Positions 26,209 through 36,095 of a stretch of DNA of 64,000 nucleotides are shown one piece after another. Below the pieces are notes generated by a model, which saw nothing but the letters and a program-made list of their open reading frames with translations, ran no database searches and had not been told where the DNA came from. The translations under genes were made by a program, and so were the position numbers. Origin of the DNA: Curtobacterium flaccumfaciens (GTDB taxonomy: Bacteria > Actinomycetota > Actinomycetes > Actinomycetales > Microbacteriaceae); assembly GCF_013359815.1 (NCBI RefSeq), contig NZ_JABMCF010000029.1:62001-126000 (forward strand), in the 5' to 3' direction. Every line of letters begins with the position of its first letter. Position 1 is the first letter of the stretch.

Positions 26209-26807
26209 AGGGCGCCCTTCGTGGAGGGGATGCCGTCGACGCGCGGGTCCAGCTCGACCGCCTTGCGCATGGCTCGGGCGAACGCCTTGAACTCGGCTTC
26301 GGCGATGTGGTGGGGGTCGCGGCCCTCGAGCACGCGGACGTGGACGGTGATGCCGGCGTTGAACGTGATCGCCTCGAACACGTGGCGGACCATCGAGCCG
26401 GTGAAGTGGCCGCCGATGCGGTGGAACTCGAAGCCCGCGGGCTCGCCGGAGTGCACCAGGAACGGACGCCCCGAGACGTCGACGACGGCCTGGGCCAGCG
26501 CTTCGTCCAACGGGACCAGGGCGTCGCCGTACCGGCCGATGCCGGAGCGGTCGCCGAGGGCCTGCTTGATCGCCTGACCGAGCACGATGCCGGTGTCCTC
26601 GACCGTGTGGTGCACGTCGATGTCGGTGTCACCCGTCGAACGCACCCGCAGGTCGATCAGGGAGTGCTTGCTGAACGCGGTCAGCATGTGGTCGAAGAAC
26701 GGGACGGAGGTCGAGATCGACGAGGTCCCGGTGCCGTCCAGGTCGAGCTCGAGTTCGACACTCGATTCGCTCGTCGAACGGCTGATCGAGGCGGTGCGGG
26801 CGGTCAT
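26205..26807 (-). CDS. hisB: Imidazoleglycerol-phosphate dehydratase
   Basis: 200 residues, the length of the monofunctional enzyme without the phosphatase domain. Two manganese-binding motifs are present: [12 protein letters not shown] and [13 protein letters not shown] in the first half, and [28 protein letters not shown] in the second. It converts imidazole glycerol phosphate to imidazole acetol phosphate in histidine synthesis. The start ATG overlaps the hisC stop (ATGA) and its own stop overlaps hisH. Confidence 0.97.
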   Translation of the reverse strand: MTARTASISRSTSESSVELELDLDGTGTSSISTSVPFFDHMLTAFSKHSLIDLRVRSTGDTDIDVHHTVEDTGIVLGQAIKQALGDRSGIGRYGDALVPLDEALAQAVVDVSGRPFLVHSGEPAGFEFHRIGGHFTGSMVRHVFEAITFNAGITVHVRVLEGRDPHHIAEAEFKAFARAMRKAVELDPRVDGIPSTKGAL

Positions 26808-27910
26808 GCGTCAACCCTAACCGGCGGCTGCTCGGCGGCGACCTGCCGCATGGCGTCGAGGAACGCGGTTGTTTCGGCCTCGGTCCCCGCACTCACCCGC
26901 AGGTGGTTCGGGATCCCGAGGTCGCGCACGATGACGTCACGCTCGAGCAGCGCCTCGAAGGCGGCGTTCGGGTCGGCGACACCACCGAACAGGACGAAGT
27001 TCGACCAGGTCTCGTAGGTGCGGTACCCCATCGCCCGCAGCTCGGTGACCATGCGGTCGCGCTGCCCCTTGATGTCGTCGACCATCGCCAGCATCTCTGG
27101 GGCGTGCCGGAGTGCCGCGATCGCCGCCGCCTGGGTCAGCGCGGACAGGTGGTACGGCAACCGGACCAACCGGACGGCGTCGACGACGGCGGGGTGTGCG
27201 GCCATGTAGCCGACCCTGGCACCGGCGAACGCGAACGCCTTGCTCATCGTGCGGGAGACCACCAGGCGCTCACGACCGGGCAGCAGCGTGAGGGCGCTCG
27301 GGGCGTCGGACGGCATGAACTCGGCGTACGCCTCGTCCACCATCACGATGCCGTCGGTCGCGTCGTAGGCGGCCGCGATCGTCTCGATGTCGAGCGGGGT
27401 CCCCGTCGGGTTGTTCGGCCCGCACAGGAACACGATGTCCGGCTGGTGCTCACGGATCGCCGCCACGACGGTCTCGGGCGAGATGCGGAACTCATCGTCC
27501 CGCTGGGCCGGGATCCACGTGGTGCCGGTGCCCGACGCGAGGATCGAGTGCATCGAGTAGGTGGGCGGGAACCCGAGCACCGAGCGACCGGGCCCGCCGA
27601 ACGCCTGGAGGAGCTGCTGCAACACCTCGTTCGACCCGTTCGCCGCCCAGAGCTGCTCGGCGGTCAGGTCGTGTCCGAGGTAGTCGGCGAGCGACTGCCG
27701 GAGCTCGGTGAACTCGCGGTCGGGGTACCGGTTGACCGTCAGCAGGGCCTGCCGGATCGACTCGACGATGTCGGCAGCGACGTCGTCCGGAACGGGATGC
27801 GTGTTCTCGTTGACGTTGAGCTGCACGCGGACGTGCTTCTGCGGGGCGCCATACGGACTCTGCCCGCGCAGGTCGTCTCGGATCGGGAGGTCTTCGAGCG
27901 TGAATGCCAC
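26804..27910 (-). CDS. hisC: Histidinol-phosphate aminotransferase
   Basis: 368 residues from GTG 27910; a GTG eight codons upstream (27934) is possible, but [16 protein letters not shown] matches the usual N-terminus of the family better. The PLP-binding region [29 protein letters not shown] contains the Schiff-base lysine; [10 protein letters not shown] and [13 protein letters not shown] are further conserved blocks. It transaminates imidazole acetol phosphate. It is the first gene of the his chain and overlaps hisB by four bases. The Shine-Dalgarno is weak. Confidence 0.94.
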   Translation of the reverse strand: MAFTLEDLPIRDDLRGQSPYGAPQKHVRVQLNVNENTHPVPDDVAADIVESIRQALLTVNRYPDREFTELRQSLADYLGHDLTAEQLWAANGSNEVLQQLLQAFGGPGRSVLGFPPTYSMHSILASGTGTTWIPAQRDDEFRISPETVVAAIREHQPDIVFLCGPNNPTGTPLDIETIAAAYDATDGIVMVDEAYAEFMPSDAPSALTLLPGRERLVVSRTMSKAFAFAGARVGYMAAHPAVVDAVRLVRLPYHLSALTQAAAIAALRHAPEMLAMVDDIKGQRDRMVTELRAMGYRTYETWSNFVLFGGVADPNAAFEALLERDVIVRDLGIPNHLRVSAGTEAETTAFLDAMRQVAAEQPPVRVDA

Positions 27911-27974
27911 CGATCCATCGTAGGCCGCTGTCACCGTGCGACGACCAGCCGTCTGGACGGCACTGCCCGAGTGG

Positions 27975-28352
27975 CTACTCGCCGTCGGTGTACTTGGTGG
28001 GGATGGCGATCTCTTCGCCGGCCTGCAGCGCGGAGCCGTCGAGCGCGTTGAGGCTCACGACGTCCTGCACGAAGTCACGCGGGTCCGAGTTCGGGGCCGT
28101 CTGCTCGGCGAGCTGCCAGAGCGTCTCGCCCGGCTGGATCGTCACGGTCTCGAACTGGGTGCGGGCGCCGCCGGCGGTGGCGTCTCCGGCGGAGGCCTGC
28201 CCGCCGTTCAGCACGCCGAGGGCGACGACGATGAGGAGCGGGAGCGCGGCGAGCGTCGTGAAGACGATGCGGCCGCGACGCGTCAGACGCAGGCGGGTAC
28301 GCACGGCGGGCGCCGCGGTGCGCTGGATGTCAGCGATGGCGATGGTGCTCAT
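27975..28352 (-). CDS. LysM-domain membrane protein divergent from lexA (YneA/DivS-like position)
   Basis: 125 residues from ATG 28352, preceded by GGAAGG. A cytoplasmic basic N-terminus (RTRLRLTRRGR) is followed by one transmembrane segment (about 30-52) and an extracellular LysM domain (TVTIQPGETLWQLAEQTAPNSDPRDFVQDVVSLNAL...LQAGEEIAIP). It is transcribed away from lexA with two LexA-type boxes between the genes. This is the arrangement of YneA in Bacillus and of SOS-induced division inhibitors of other Gram-positives, so an SOS-induced brake on division is a reasonable inference. It could simply be a wall-binding protein. Confidence 0.8.
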   Translation of the reverse strand: MSTIAIADIQRTAAPAVRTRLRLTRRGRIVFTTLAALPLLIVVALGVLNGGQASAGDATAGGARTQFETVTIQPGETLWQLAEQTAPNSDPRDFVQDVVSLNALDGSALQAGEEIAIPTKYTDGE

Positions 28353-28394
28353 GTCGTTCTTGCCTTCCCGTTCGGTGGAACCGAAGTCGTGTAC

Positions 28395-28408
28395 CGAACA
28401 TAGTTTCG
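28395..28408. promoter_or_regulatory. LexA box 1 between lexA and LysM gene
   Basis: CGAACATAGTTTCG differs at one position from the actinobacterial/Bacillus consensus CGAACnnnnGTTCG. It lies 43 bases before the LysM gene start, in the promoter position for that gene. Confidence 0.7.
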
Positions 28409-28467
28409 AATCAGCGGACGCACAAGTCCTGGGAGTGGATTTCTGCGGGGTTTTCTTGCGACACGCT

Positions 28468-28481
28468 CGAACAGGTGTTTG
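28468..28481. promoter_or_regulatory. LexA box 2 upstream of lexA
   Basis: CGAACAGGTGTTTG differs from the consensus at one position. It lies 107 bases before the lexA start and is probably the autoregulatory site. Confidence 0.65.
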
Positions 28482-28588
28482 TCCGGCCCTGGCTGGTCGG
28501 ATACTGTTTCGATCGACTGGGACAAGCCTGACGGGGACCACCGACATTCCCGCCGCGGCCGGACCGGCACCGACGAAAGCGAGACGAC

Positions 28589-29233
28589 GTGGTGGACGAA
28601 CTGCGGGGCCAGAAGCCGCTGACGCCGAAGCAGCAGGCGATCTTCGACGCGATCCGTGCGTCGATCGCCTCACGGGGCTACCCGCCGAGCATGCGCGAGA
28701 TCGGCGACGCCGCCGGGCTCTCCTCGCTCTCCAGCGTCTCCCACCAGCTCGGCCAGCTCGAGCTCGGTGGCTGGATCCGCCGCGACCCGAACCGCCCGCG
28801 GGCGCTCGAGGTCCTGGTCGACGAGCCGTCGTCCGAGGTCGGCGGACCGGACATCGACGCCACCACGCTCGTGCCGCTCGTCGGCCGGATCGCCGCCGGT
28901 GTCCCGATCACCGCCGAGCAGCACGTCGACGAGATCATCCCGCTCCCCCGACAGCTCGTCGGCACCGGCGAGCTCTTCATGCTCAAGGTCGTCGGTGAGT
29001 CGATGATCGACGCCGCGATCTGCGACGGGGACTGGGTCGTCGTCCGGTCGCAGCAGACCGCCGAGAACGGTGACATCGTCGCGGCCATGCTCGACGAAGA
29101 GGCGACGGTCAAGGTCTTCCGCCAGCGCGACGGTCACACGTGGCTGCTGCCGCGCAACTCCGCCTTCGAGCCGATCCTCGGCGACGCGGCCTCGGTGCTC
29201 GGCAAGGTCGTCGCGGTCCTCCGCTCCCTCTGA
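28589..29233 (+). CDS. lexA: SOS repressor LexA
   Basis: 214 residues from GTG 28589. The N-terminal winged helix-turn-helix ([44 protein letters not shown]) binds the CGAAC-type operator. The self-cleavage site Ala103-Gly104 lies in GRIAAGVPI, nucleophile Ser138 in [11 protein letters not shown] and general-base Lys175 in EATVKVFR, all intact, so RecA-stimulated autocleavage is expected. It is monocistronic and ends in a perfect palindrome that also faces the convergent hflX gene. Confidence 0.97.
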   Translation: MVDELRGQKPLTPKQQAIFDAIRASIASRGYPPSMREIGDAAGLSSLSSVSHQLGQLELGGWIRRDPNRPRALEVLVDEPSSEVGGPDIDATTLVPLVGRIAAGVPITAEQHVDEIIPLPRQLVGTGELFMLKVVGESMIDAAICDGDWVVVRSQQTAENGDIVAAMLDEEATVKVFRQRDGHTWLLPRNSAFEPILGDAASVLGKVVAVLRSL

Positions 29234-29297
29234 CCGCGGCTCGCGCTGCACCAGCGCGAGACGCCGTCGTCACCGTACGACGTCCCCTGCACGACGA

Positions 29298-29321
29298 AAC
29301 GCCGCCGGATCCGGCGGCGTT
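29298..29321. terminator. Bidirectional palindromic terminator between lexA and hflX
   Basis: A perfect 24-base palindrome (arm AACGCCGCC, centre GGATCC) 65 bases after the lexA stop and 111 bases from the hflX stop. Both converging transcripts would form the same hairpin. Confidence 0.7.
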
Positions 29322-29373
29322 CCGTGTGTTCCGGGGCGGCTCGGTGACGCGACGGCGTCCGGCGGACCCGTGA

Positions 29374-29389
29374 CGGGCCTCCAGGCCGC
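29374..29389. repeat. Dispersed GGGCCTCC element
   Basis: CGGGCCTCCAGGCCGC lies in the lexA-hflX convergent gap; same core as in the other gaps. Confidence 0.55.
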
Positions 29390-29431
29390 GCGGCAGCGCT
29401 CCCCAGCGCCAGCGACTGTCGGAGGTGACCG

Positions 29432-30982
29432 TCAGACGGTGGGGACCGGCGTGACCACGTAGGGCTCGAGCTCGGAGACCTGCCGCTGGAAGACGCGCAC
29501 CCGCAGGCGCGTGCCGTCCTCGACGTAGTCGACGGACTCGACCGAGCCGGTGTCGTGCAGCGACGACACCAGGTCGCCGCGGTCGTACGGCACCACGATC
29601 GTCAGGTCGACGTCGGGCTCCGGCAGGCGGTCCTCGATGACGCTGAGGAGCTCCGGGATGCCCTCGCCCGTGCGCGCCGACACGAACACCGCGTCCGGCA
29701 CGAGTCCGATGAGCACGAGCCGCTGCGCGTCGTCGATCAGGTCGGCCTTGTTGAAGACGACGATCTCCGGGATGTCACCCGCACCGACGTCGCCGATGAC
29801 CTCGCGCACGGTGGACAGCTGCGCACCGGGGTCGGGGTGCGAGCCGTCGACCACGTGCACGATGACGTCGGCGTCGCCGACCTCTTCGAGGGTGGAGCGG
29901 AAGGCCTCGACGAGCTGGTGCGGCAGGTTGCGGACGAAGCCGACCGTGTCGACGAACGTGAACTCCCGGCCCTTGGCGCTCTCGGTCCGACGGACGGTGG
30001 CGTCCAGCGTCGCGAACAGCTGGTTCTGCACCAGCACGCCCGCGCTCGTCAGCCGGTTGAGCAGCGACGACTTGCCGGCGTTGGTGTAGCCCGCGATCGC
30101 GACGCTCGGCACCTCGTTGCGGTTGCGCTCGGCACGCTTGGCCTCACGGGCCGGGGTGAACCCGGCGATCTGCCGACGGAGCTTCGCCATCCGCGTGTGG
30201 ATCTTGCGGCGGTCGAGCTCCATCTTCGTCTCACCGGGGCCACGAGAGCCCATGCCAGCGCCTCCGGAGACCTGGCCACCGGCCTGCCGGGACATCGAGT
30301 CACCCCAACCGCGCAGTCGAGGCAGCAGGTACTGCAGCTGGGCGAGTTCGACCTGCGCCTTCCCCTCGCGGGTCTTCGCGTGCTGGCTGAAGATGTCGAG
30401 GATCACGGCCGTGCGGTCGATGACCTTCACCTTCACGACGTCCTCGAGCGCACGACGCTGCGAGGGTGCCAGTTCGGTGTCGGCGATGACGGTGTCGGCG
30501 CCGGTGGCCTTGACGACCATCGCGAGCTCCTGGGCTTTGCCCTTGCCCAGGTAGGTGGCCGGGTCCGGGTTCGGCCGGCGCTGGAGGAGCCCGTCGAGCA
30601 CCACGGCGCCCGCGGTCTCGGCGAGTGCTGCGAGCTCGCGGAGGGAGTTCTCGGCGTCCGAGGCGTCGCCCTGGGGGTACACGCCGATCAGGACGACCTG
30701 CTCGAGCCGCAGCTGGCGGTACTCGACCTCGGTGACGTCCTCGAGTTCGGTGGAGAGGCCGGCGACACGGCGCAACGCCGCACGGTCCTCACGGTCGTAC
30801 TGGTCGCCGTCGCCGGTCCAACTGCGGTCGTCGACCGACTGCGTCTGGATGGCCTGGGCGGGTGCGAAGATGGACGATGCTGCGCGGTGGTCTGCGTTGC
30901 GCAACACCCTCTCGACGACACCGTCTGCGCTGTCGTCGTTGGTCTGGTGGTTCTGCTGATGGGTATCCGTCATCCTGTGCAC
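29432..30982 (-). CDS. hflX: Ribosome-associated GTPase HflX
   Basis: 516 residues from GTG 30982, which has AGAGG six bases upstream; ATG 30973 is less well spaced. The HflX N-terminal domain contains LEQVVLIGVYPQG and NPDPATYLGKGKAQEL. The glycine-rich linker is SRQAGGQVSGGAGMGSRGPGETKMELDRRKI, and the GTPase domain has G1 GYTNAGKSSLLNRL, DTVGFVRNLP and NKAD. HflX splits stalled or heat-damaged 70S ribosomes. The acidic/basic N-terminal extension before residue 85 is common in actinobacterial versions. It diverges from the methyltransferase gene. Confidence 0.96.
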   Translation of the reverse strand: MHRMTDTHQQNHQTNDDSADGVVERVLRNADHRAASSIFAPAQAIQTQSVDDRSWTGDGDQYDREDRAALRRVAGLSTELEDVTEVEYRQLRLEQVVLIGVYPQGDASDAENSLRELAALAETAGAVVLDGLLQRRPNPDPATYLGKGKAQELAMVVKATGADTVIADTELAPSQRRALEDVVKVKVIDRTAVILDIFSQHAKTREGKAQVELAQLQYLLPRLRGWGDSMSRQAGGQVSGGAGMGSRGPGETKMELDRRKIHTRMAKLRRQIAGFTPAREAKRAERNRNEVPSVAIAGYTNAGKSSLLNRLTSAGVLVQNQLFATLDATVRRTESAKGREFTFVDTVGFVRNLPHQLVEAFRSTLEEVGDADVIVHVVDGSHPDPGAQLSTVREVIGDVGAGDIPEIVVFNKADLIDDAQRLVLIGLVPDAVFVSARTGEGIPELLSVIEDRLPEPDVDLTIVVPYDRGDLVSSLHDTGSVESVDYVEDGTRLRVRVFQRQVSELEPYVVTPVPTV

Positions 30983-31034
30983 AGGCTACCTCTGGAGGCC
31001 CTGCGACACACTCGGTTGCCGGTACGGTTCATCC

Positions 31035-31646
31035 ATGGCGAACGACCACTACTTCTCGGCCACCCCCGAGAGCGAACTCCGGCCGCGCCAGGTGCACGTC
31101 ACGCTCGCCGGTCAGCCCCTCACCCTGTCGACCGCGGCGGGGGTCTTCAGCCCCGACGGCGTCGACCGCGGCACGAAGGTCCTGCTCGGTTCGGTGCCGG
31201 CGCCCGCTGCCGACGGAGCGCTGCTCGACATCGGCTGCGGCTGGGGCCCGATCGCGATCACGATGGCCCTGCAGTCCCCCGAGGCCCAGGTGTGGGGCGT
31301 CGACGTCAACGAGCGGGTGCTCGGGCTCGCGCGCGCCAACGCTGCTGCCGCGGGGGCATCGAACGTCACGATCGCGCTGCCCGACGACGTGCCGGCCGAC
31401 CTGCGCTTCCGCACGATCTGGTCGAACCCGCCGATCCGTGTCGGCAAGGACGAGCTGCACCAGATCCTGCTGACGTGGCTGCCCCGGCTCGAGGTCGGGG
31501 GCGACGCCTGGCTCGTCGTGTCGAAGGACCTCGGGGGCGACTCGTTGCAGAAGTGGCTCGTCGGCGCGCTCGGCTCGGGGTTCGCGGTCACGCGGGAGTC
31601 GACGGCGAAGGGGTTCCGCGTCATCCGGGTGCAGCGCAGCGCGTAG
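31035..31646 (+). CDS. RsmC-type class I SAM-dependent methyltransferase
   Basis: 203 residues. SAM motif I is LLDIGCGWGPIAI, followed by VWGVDVNERVLGLARANA (acidic ribose contact). The catalytic motif IWSNPPIRVGKDELHQILLTWLPRL contains NPPI, the hallmark of N2-guanine methyltransferases of the RsmC/RsmD group. The opening YFSATPESELRPRQVHVTLAGQPLTLSTAAGVFSPDGVDRGTKVLL is typical of RsmC C-terminal-domain-only proteins in actinobacteria, which likely methylate 16S rRNA G1207 or a similar site. It diverges from hflX with only 52 bases between, so promoters overlap. A GC-rich tandem repeat begins after its stop. Confidence 0.88.
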   Translation: MANDHYFSATPESELRPRQVHVTLAGQPLTLSTAAGVFSPDGVDRGTKVLLGSVPAPAADGALLDIGCGWGPIAITMALQSPEAQVWGVDVNERVLGLARANAAAAGASNVTIALPDDVPADLRFRTIWSNPPIRVGKDELHQILLTWLPRLEVGGDAWLVVSKDLGGDSLQKWLVGALGSGFAVTRESTAKGFRVIRVQRSA

Positions 31647-31700
31647 GGCGCGAGCGCGAGCGCGTGCGCGAGCGCGGGCGCGAGCGCGAGCGCGAGCGCT
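31647..31700. repeat. GCGCGA tandem low-complexity tract
   Basis: Starting right after the TAG stop, the sequence is almost entirely repeats of GCGCGA/GAGCGC with a few substitutions. Long alternating purine-pyrimidine runs of this kind can adopt Z-DNA and are prone to slippage. It abuts the 53-bp palindrome at 31706. Confidence 0.8.
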
Positions 31701-31705
31701 CACAT

Positions 31706-31758
31706 CGTGAGCACAAATGGTCGGGTCGCCGCTGGGCACCCGACCATTTCTGCTCACG
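31706..31758. repeat. 53-bp palindromic element, copy 1 (21-11-21)
   Basis: The left arm 31706-31726 and right arm 31738-31758 are complementary at 20 of 21 positions around an 11-base loop. The arm reads CGTGAGCAC followed by AAATGGTCGGGT. It lies between convergent genes (methyltransferase and dapF). A second element with the same arm and loop lengths and related arm sequence is at 61499-61551. Confidence 0.85.
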
Positions 31759-31800
31759 AAACGGCAACGAGCCGAAGCGCCGCCGCTCCGCGTCAGACCG

Positions 31801-32691
31801 TCAGACCGTCAGGTCGCCGGAGAACACGAGCTCGGCGGGACCGGACAGCGAGACGTGCTCGCCGTCCTCGGTCGCCGTCATCCGCACCGTCAGCAGCCCG
31901 CCCGGCACCCGCACGCGCCAGGTGTCCGGCGCGCCCGCACCGACCCAGTAGCGCGTCGCGAGAGCAGCGGCGACGGCCCCGGTGCCGCACGACAGCGTCT
32001 CACCGCTCCCCCGCTCGTGCACCCGCATCGTGATCTCGCCGACGCCGTCCTTGATGAGGGGGTCGCCGGGCAGCACGAACTCCACGTTCGCCCCGTGCTC
32101 CGGTGCTGGGTCGAGTACCGGCAGGAACGTCAGGTCGAGGTCGGCCAGTTCGTCCTCGGTCTCGACGGCGACGACCACGTGCGGGTTGCCCACGTCGATG
32201 CCGATGCCGGGCCGCGCCCCGTCGAGGTTCTTGGCCCGGACGAGCACGTCGTCGGAGCCACCGCCCTCGATGCCCAGGCCCCAGCGACCGAGGTCGGCGG
32301 CGAACCCGTTCGTGGTGCGCTGGATGTCGACCAGCCCCTTGCGACTGCCGACGGTGAGCGTCTCGCCGGGAGCGAGCTCGACCAGGCCGGACTCGGTCAG
32401 GTACCTGGCGAACACGCGGATGCCGTTGCCGCACATCTCCGCGACCGTGCCGTCGGCGTTGTGGTAGTCCATGAACCAGGTCGCCTCGGGCTCGACGGCC
32501 ACGAGCGCCCGCCCCTCGGGGATCGCCTCGGACCGCACCGCGCGGATCACGCCGTCGCCGCCCACGCCGAAGCGTCGGTCCGCGATGGCGCGGATCCGCT
32601 CGGGGGTCAGGTCGACGGTGGCGTCGGGGTCGGCGAACAGGACGAAGTCGTTGCCGGTCCCCTGGCCCTTGGTGAAGTGCAGCTCGGTCAC
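31801..32691 (-). CDS. dapF: Diaminopimelate epimerase
   Basis: 296 residues from GTG 32691, overlapping the miaA stop by four bases (GTGA). Catalytic cysteines are in [20 protein letters not shown] and [21 protein letters not shown], both standard DapF motifs; the N-terminus [17 protein letters not shown] is also diagnostic. It interconverts LL- and meso-diaminopimelate, the latter used for lysine. It ends the recA-recX-miaB-miaA-dapF chain. Confidence 0.97.
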   Translation of the reverse strand: MTELHFTKGQGTGNDFVLFADPDATVDLTPERIRAIADRRFGVGGDGVIRAVRSEAIPEGRALVAVEPEATWFMDYHNADGTVAEMCGNGIRVFARYLTESGLVELAPGETLTVGSRKGLVDIQRTTNGFAADLGRWGLGIEGGGSDDVLVRAKNLDGARPGIGIDVGNPHVVVAVETEDELADLDLTFLPVLDPAPEHGANVEFVLPGDPLIKDGVGEITMRVHERGSGETLSCGTGAVAAALATRYWVGAGAPDTWRVRVPGGLLTVRMTATEDGEHVSLSGPAELVFSGDLTV

Positions 32692-33671
32692 GGCACGATC
32701 CTACGGGCCAGTTCCGACAGGTCGCCGCGGTCCGCGCCCGTGACGTCGAGCGTCTCGGCATCGGTGTACCGGCGGAACCACGACACCTGCCGCCGGGCGT
32801 ACTTGCGGGTCGCGATGCCGGTCGCCTCGACCGCCTGATCGCGGGTCGCCGTGCCGGCGAGCACCTCGAGCGCCTGCGAGTACCCGATGGCACCCCGCGC
32901 GGTCTTGCCCTGCTCGAGTCCCTGCTCGCGGAGCGCCGCGACCTCATCGACGAGTCCGGCCTCGAACATCCGCGCGGCCCGCTCGTGCAGCGCCGACACG
33001 AGCTGCTCGCGGTCACGCCGCAGGTGCAGGATCCGGGACGGTCGCCAGGCGCTGGGCGCGGCCGGGAGGCTCGGGGTCACGACCTCGGATCGGCTCGCGA
33101 TCTCGAGTGCACGGATCAACCGCCGTGGGTTGCGCGCGTCGATCGTCGCGGCGGCCGCCGGGTCGAGGGCACGGAGTCGCTCGAGCAGGATGCCCGGGCC
33201 GAGCTCCTCGTGCTCGCGCTCGAGCTGCGCACGGAGCGCGGGGTCGGTGCCCGGGAACGCCAGGTCGAACAGCACCGCGGAGACGTACAGGCCGCTGCCG
33301 CCGACGAGGACGGCCACGCCACCGTCGGCCTGGATCCGGTCGACGTCGGCTCGGGCGGCGACCTGGTAGGCGGCGACGCTCGCCTCGTCGGTGACCTCGA
33401 GCACGTCGAGCTGGTGGTGCGGGATGCCGTGCCGTTCCGCCGGCGGGAGCTTCGCAGTGCCGATGTCCATGCCCCGGTACAGCTGCATGGCATCCGCGTT
33501 GATGATCTCCGCGCGACGGCCAGCAGCGCGCAGCCGTTCCGCGATCGCGATGCCGAGGTCGGACTTCCCGGTGCCCGTCGCCCCGACGACTGCGATCAGG
33601 TCCGCGGCGTCACCGGGTGCGGGTGACGCGGCGCTCGTCGGCACAGCCCCGGGGAGCTCAGCGCCCGACAC
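32688..33671 (-). CDS. miaA: tRNA dimethylallyltransferase MiaA
   Basis: 327 residues from GTG 33671, which overlaps the miaB stop by 14 bases; the frame stays open further upstream but that is miaB shadow. The P-loop [12 protein letters not shown], the [23 protein letters not shown] block, the PHHQLDVL motif and [14 protein letters not shown] match MiaA. The enzyme adds the dimethylallyl group to A37 of tRNAs reading U-starting codons, which MiaB then thiomethylates, so the pairing with miaB is functional as well as positional. Confidence 0.96.
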   Translation of the reverse strand: MSGAELPGAVPTSAASPAPGDAADLIAVVGATGTGKSDLGIAIAERLRAAGRRAEIINADAMQLYRGMDIGTAKLPPAERHGIPHHQLDVLEVTDEASVAAYQVAARADVDRIQADGGVAVLVGGSGLYVSAVLFDLAFPGTDPALRAQLEREHEELGPGILLERLRALDPAAAATIDARNPRRLIRALEIASRSEVVTPSLPAAPSAWRPSRILHLRRDREQLVSALHERAARMFEAGLVDEVAALREQGLEQGKTARGAIGYSQALEVLAGTATRDQAVEATGIATRKYARRQVSWFRRYTDAETLDVTGADRGDLSELARRIVP

Positions 33672-35154
33672 GGAGCGTCGGCAGCCCGAGCGAGACCGGA
33701 CGGGGCCCGTCGCCCGTGGCGGCAGCGGGCGTGGGCACGCCGCAGCTCTCGGCCTGCGCGCGGTCCCAGGCGTCGCCGGCCCGGGTGCGTCGGATGCGCA
33801 GCGGCGCGTCGTCGTCGGCGAGCAGGAAGTGCGGTGCGGCACGGGTGATGTCGACGGTGACCACGTCGCCCGGGCGCGGGACCTCGGACCCGGCGGGCAC
33901 GGTGAAGTGCACGAGCCGGGAGTCCTCCGCGCGACCGGAGAGCCGGTGGGTGGCGTCGTCCTTGCGGCCTTCGCCCGACGCGACGAGCACCTCGACGCTC
34001 CGGCCGACCTGCAGCGCGTTCTCTTCCGCGGTGATGCGTTCCTGCAGGGCGACGAGTCGCTCGTAGCGCTCCTGCACGATGTGCTTCGGTAGCTGGTCGT
34101 CCATCGTCGCGGCCGGGGTGCCCGGGCGGATCGAGTACTGGAACGTGAACGCCGAGGCGAACCGTGCCTGCTCGACGACGCGCAGGGTGTCCTCGAAGTC
34201 GGCGTCGGTCTCGCCGGGGAACCCGACGATGATGTCGGTGGAGATCGCCGCGTGCGGGATCTTCACGCGGACGCGGTCGAGGATGCCGAGGAACCGCTCG
34301 CTGCGGTAGCTCCGGCGCATGGCCTTGAGCACCCGGTCGGAACCCGACTGCAGCGGCATGTGCAGCTGGGGCATCACGTTCGGGGTCTCGGCCATCGCAT
34401 CGATGACGTCGTCGGTGAACGCCGCCGGGTGCGGGCTGGTGAAGCGGACGCGCTCGAGCCCCTCGATGGCCCCGGTGGCCCGCAGCAGCTTGCCGAACGC
34501 CTGTCGGTCGCCGAACTCGACCCCGTAGGAGTTCACGTTCTGCCCGAGCAGCGTGACCTCGATCGCGCCGTCGTCGACGAGCGCCTGGATCTCGGCCAGG
34601 ACGTCACCGGGACGGCGGTCCTTCTCCTTGCCGCGGAGCGACGGCACGATGCAGAACGTGCAGGTGTTGTTGCAGCCGACGGAGATGGAGACCCAGCCGC
34701 TGTGCGTCGAGTCGCGCTTGGTGGGCAGCGTCGACGGGAAGACGTCGAGCGCCTCGAGGATCTCGATCTGCGCCTCGTCGTTGTGCCGCGCCCGCTCGAG
34801 CAGGGTCGGCAGCGACCCCATGTTGTGCGTGCCGAAGACGACGTCGACCCACGGCGCCTTCTCGAGGATGACGTTCTTGTCCTTCTGCGCCAGGCACCCG
34901 CCGACGGCGATCTGCATGCCGGGGTGCTCGCGCTTGATCCCCGCGAGCTGCCCGAGGTTGCCGTACAGCCGGTTGTCCGCGTTCTCGCGCACCGCACAGG
35001 TGTTGATGACGACGACGTCGGCCTGCGCACCGTCCGCCGCGGTGTAGCCCGCAGCCTGCAGTGACCCGCTCAAGCGCTCGGAGTCGTGGACGTTCATCTG
35101 GCACCCGTAGGTGCGGACTTCGTAGGTGCGGGGGCGCGCTTCGACGGTGGCCAT
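33658..35154 (-). CDS. miaB: tRNA-2-methylthio-N6-dimethylallyladenosine synthase MiaB
   Basis: 498 residues. The N-terminal methylthiotransferase domain has the three cysteines that bind the second cluster: [16 protein letters not shown] (Cys18), [12 protein letters not shown] and VGGCLAQ. The radical SAM cluster motif CxxxCxxC is in [17 protein letters not shown], and [23 protein letters not shown] and [13 protein letters not shown] follow. A TRAM domain at the C-terminus ([20 protein letters not shown]...) binds tRNA. It is 26 bases after recX and overlaps miaA. Confidence 0.97.
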   Translation of the reverse strand: MATVEARPRTYEVRTYGCQMNVHDSERLSGSLQAAGYTAADGAQADVVVINTCAVRENADNRLYGNLGQLAGIKREHPGMQIAVGGCLAQKDKNVILEKAPWVDVVFGTHNMGSLPTLLERARHNDEAQIEILEALDVFPSTLPTKRDSTHSGWVSISVGCNNTCTFCIVPSLRGKEKDRRPGDVLAEIQALVDDGAIEVTLLGQNVNSYGVEFGDRQAFGKLLRATGAIEGLERVRFTSPHPAAFTDDVIDAMAETPNVMPQLHMPLQSGSDRVLKAMRRSYRSERFLGILDRVRVKIPHAAISTDIIVGFPGETDADFEDTLRVVEQARFASAFTFQYSIRPGTPAATMDDQLPKHIVQERYERLVALQERITAEENALQVGRSVEVLVASGEGRKDDATHRLSGRAEDSRLVHFTVPAGSEVPRPGDVVTVDITRAAPHFLLADDDAPLRIRRTRAGDAWDRAQAESCGVPTPAAATGDGPRPVSLGLPTLRVGR

Positions 35155-35180
35155 GGTCGTCCCAGTGTAGGTCGGAGCGG

Positions 35181-36095
35181 CTACTCGAACCGGACGGTCC
35201 CGCGGCCGGAAGGCGGCCGCTTCCCGCCACCGTCGAGGGCACGTGCCACAGCGATCCGGACGACGCCGGAGCTGTAGCCCTTGCGCATCAGGAAGCCGGA
35301 CAGCCGGCGTTCAGCGGTCGCCCGGTCGAGCCCGCGCATCTGCGGTGCCCGCTTGTCGGCGAGTTCCTGCGCGCGGAGGAACTCGTCGTCCTCGTCGTCG
35401 GCGGCTTCGTCGAGCGCGGTGTCGATCGCCACCTGGTCGATCCCCCGGCGACGGAGCTCGGTCACGACACCCTGTCGACCGAGGCCCTTGCGGGCGTGCA
35501 GTCGATCCACCAGGTCGGTGGCGAGGGCGACGTCGTCGAGGAGCCCGACACGGGTCAACCGCTCGATCTCGTGCTCGACCACGTCGGGGTCGAGGTCCTG
35601 CTGCAGCAGCAGGGTCCGCATCTCGGACTCGCTCACGCCCTTGCGCCCGAGGGCACGAAGACTGAGCCGTTCGGCGTCCGCGCGCTGTTCGTCGAGCGGA
35701 CGGGGTGCGTCGGCCGGGTCGATCTCCTCGCCGCCGGCGATGGAGAACACCGACGCCGTGGTGGCGTCAGCCGTCTCGGAGTCGTAGCCGTCCTGCTCCG
35801 CACGGTTCGAGCGCCCGCTGCCGTCTCCGATGACGGGCGACACCCACGCCGCCGGCCCGCGGGCACCGAGCAGGGGCACCGGCGAATCGGCGTCGAACGA
35901 TGCGGGGAACTCGTCCGCACGACCTTCGTCCGACTCGGGCAGCGCCCAACCGTCGGTGTCGCGCGGTTCGTCCGGTGACACCGGAGGCTCGGGGATCGCG
36001 GGCGTCACCGGGGTGACGGGGGCACGGCGACGCGACCTCGCACCGAACAGGTCGGTGACCGGTGCGAGGCCGTCGTCGTCGTGGTCGGTGCTCAC
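35181..36095 (-). CDS. recX: RecA regulator RecX with long N-terminal extension
   Basis: 304 residues from GTG 36095, overlapping the recA stop by four bases. Only the last 150 residues look like Rec[79 protein letters not shown] and the terminal [19 protein letters not shown], the three-helix repeats of the family. The first 150 residues are acidic and proline-rich and probably disordered. Typical RecX is 150-200 residues. It modulates RecA filament growth; translational coupling to recA fits. Confidence 0.9.
   Translation of the reverse strand: MSTDHDDDGLAPVTDLFGARSRRRAPVTPVTPAIPEPPVSPDEPRDTDGWALPESDEGRADEFPASFDADSPVPLLGARGPAAWVSPVIGDGSGRSNRAEQDGYDSETADATTASVFSIAGGEEIDPADAPRPLDEQRADAERLSLRALGRKGVSESEMRTLLLQQDLDPDVVEHEIERLTRVGLLDDVALATDLVDRLHARKGLGRQGVVTELRRRGIDQVAIDTALDEAADDEDDEFLRAQELADKRAPQMRGLDRATAERRLSGFLMRKGYSSGVVRIAVARALDGGGKRPPSGRGTVRFE

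Noticed and set aside
28501..28520. Third LexA box before lexA
   Set aside because: CGGATACTGTTTCG has too many departures from CGAACnnnnGTTCG.
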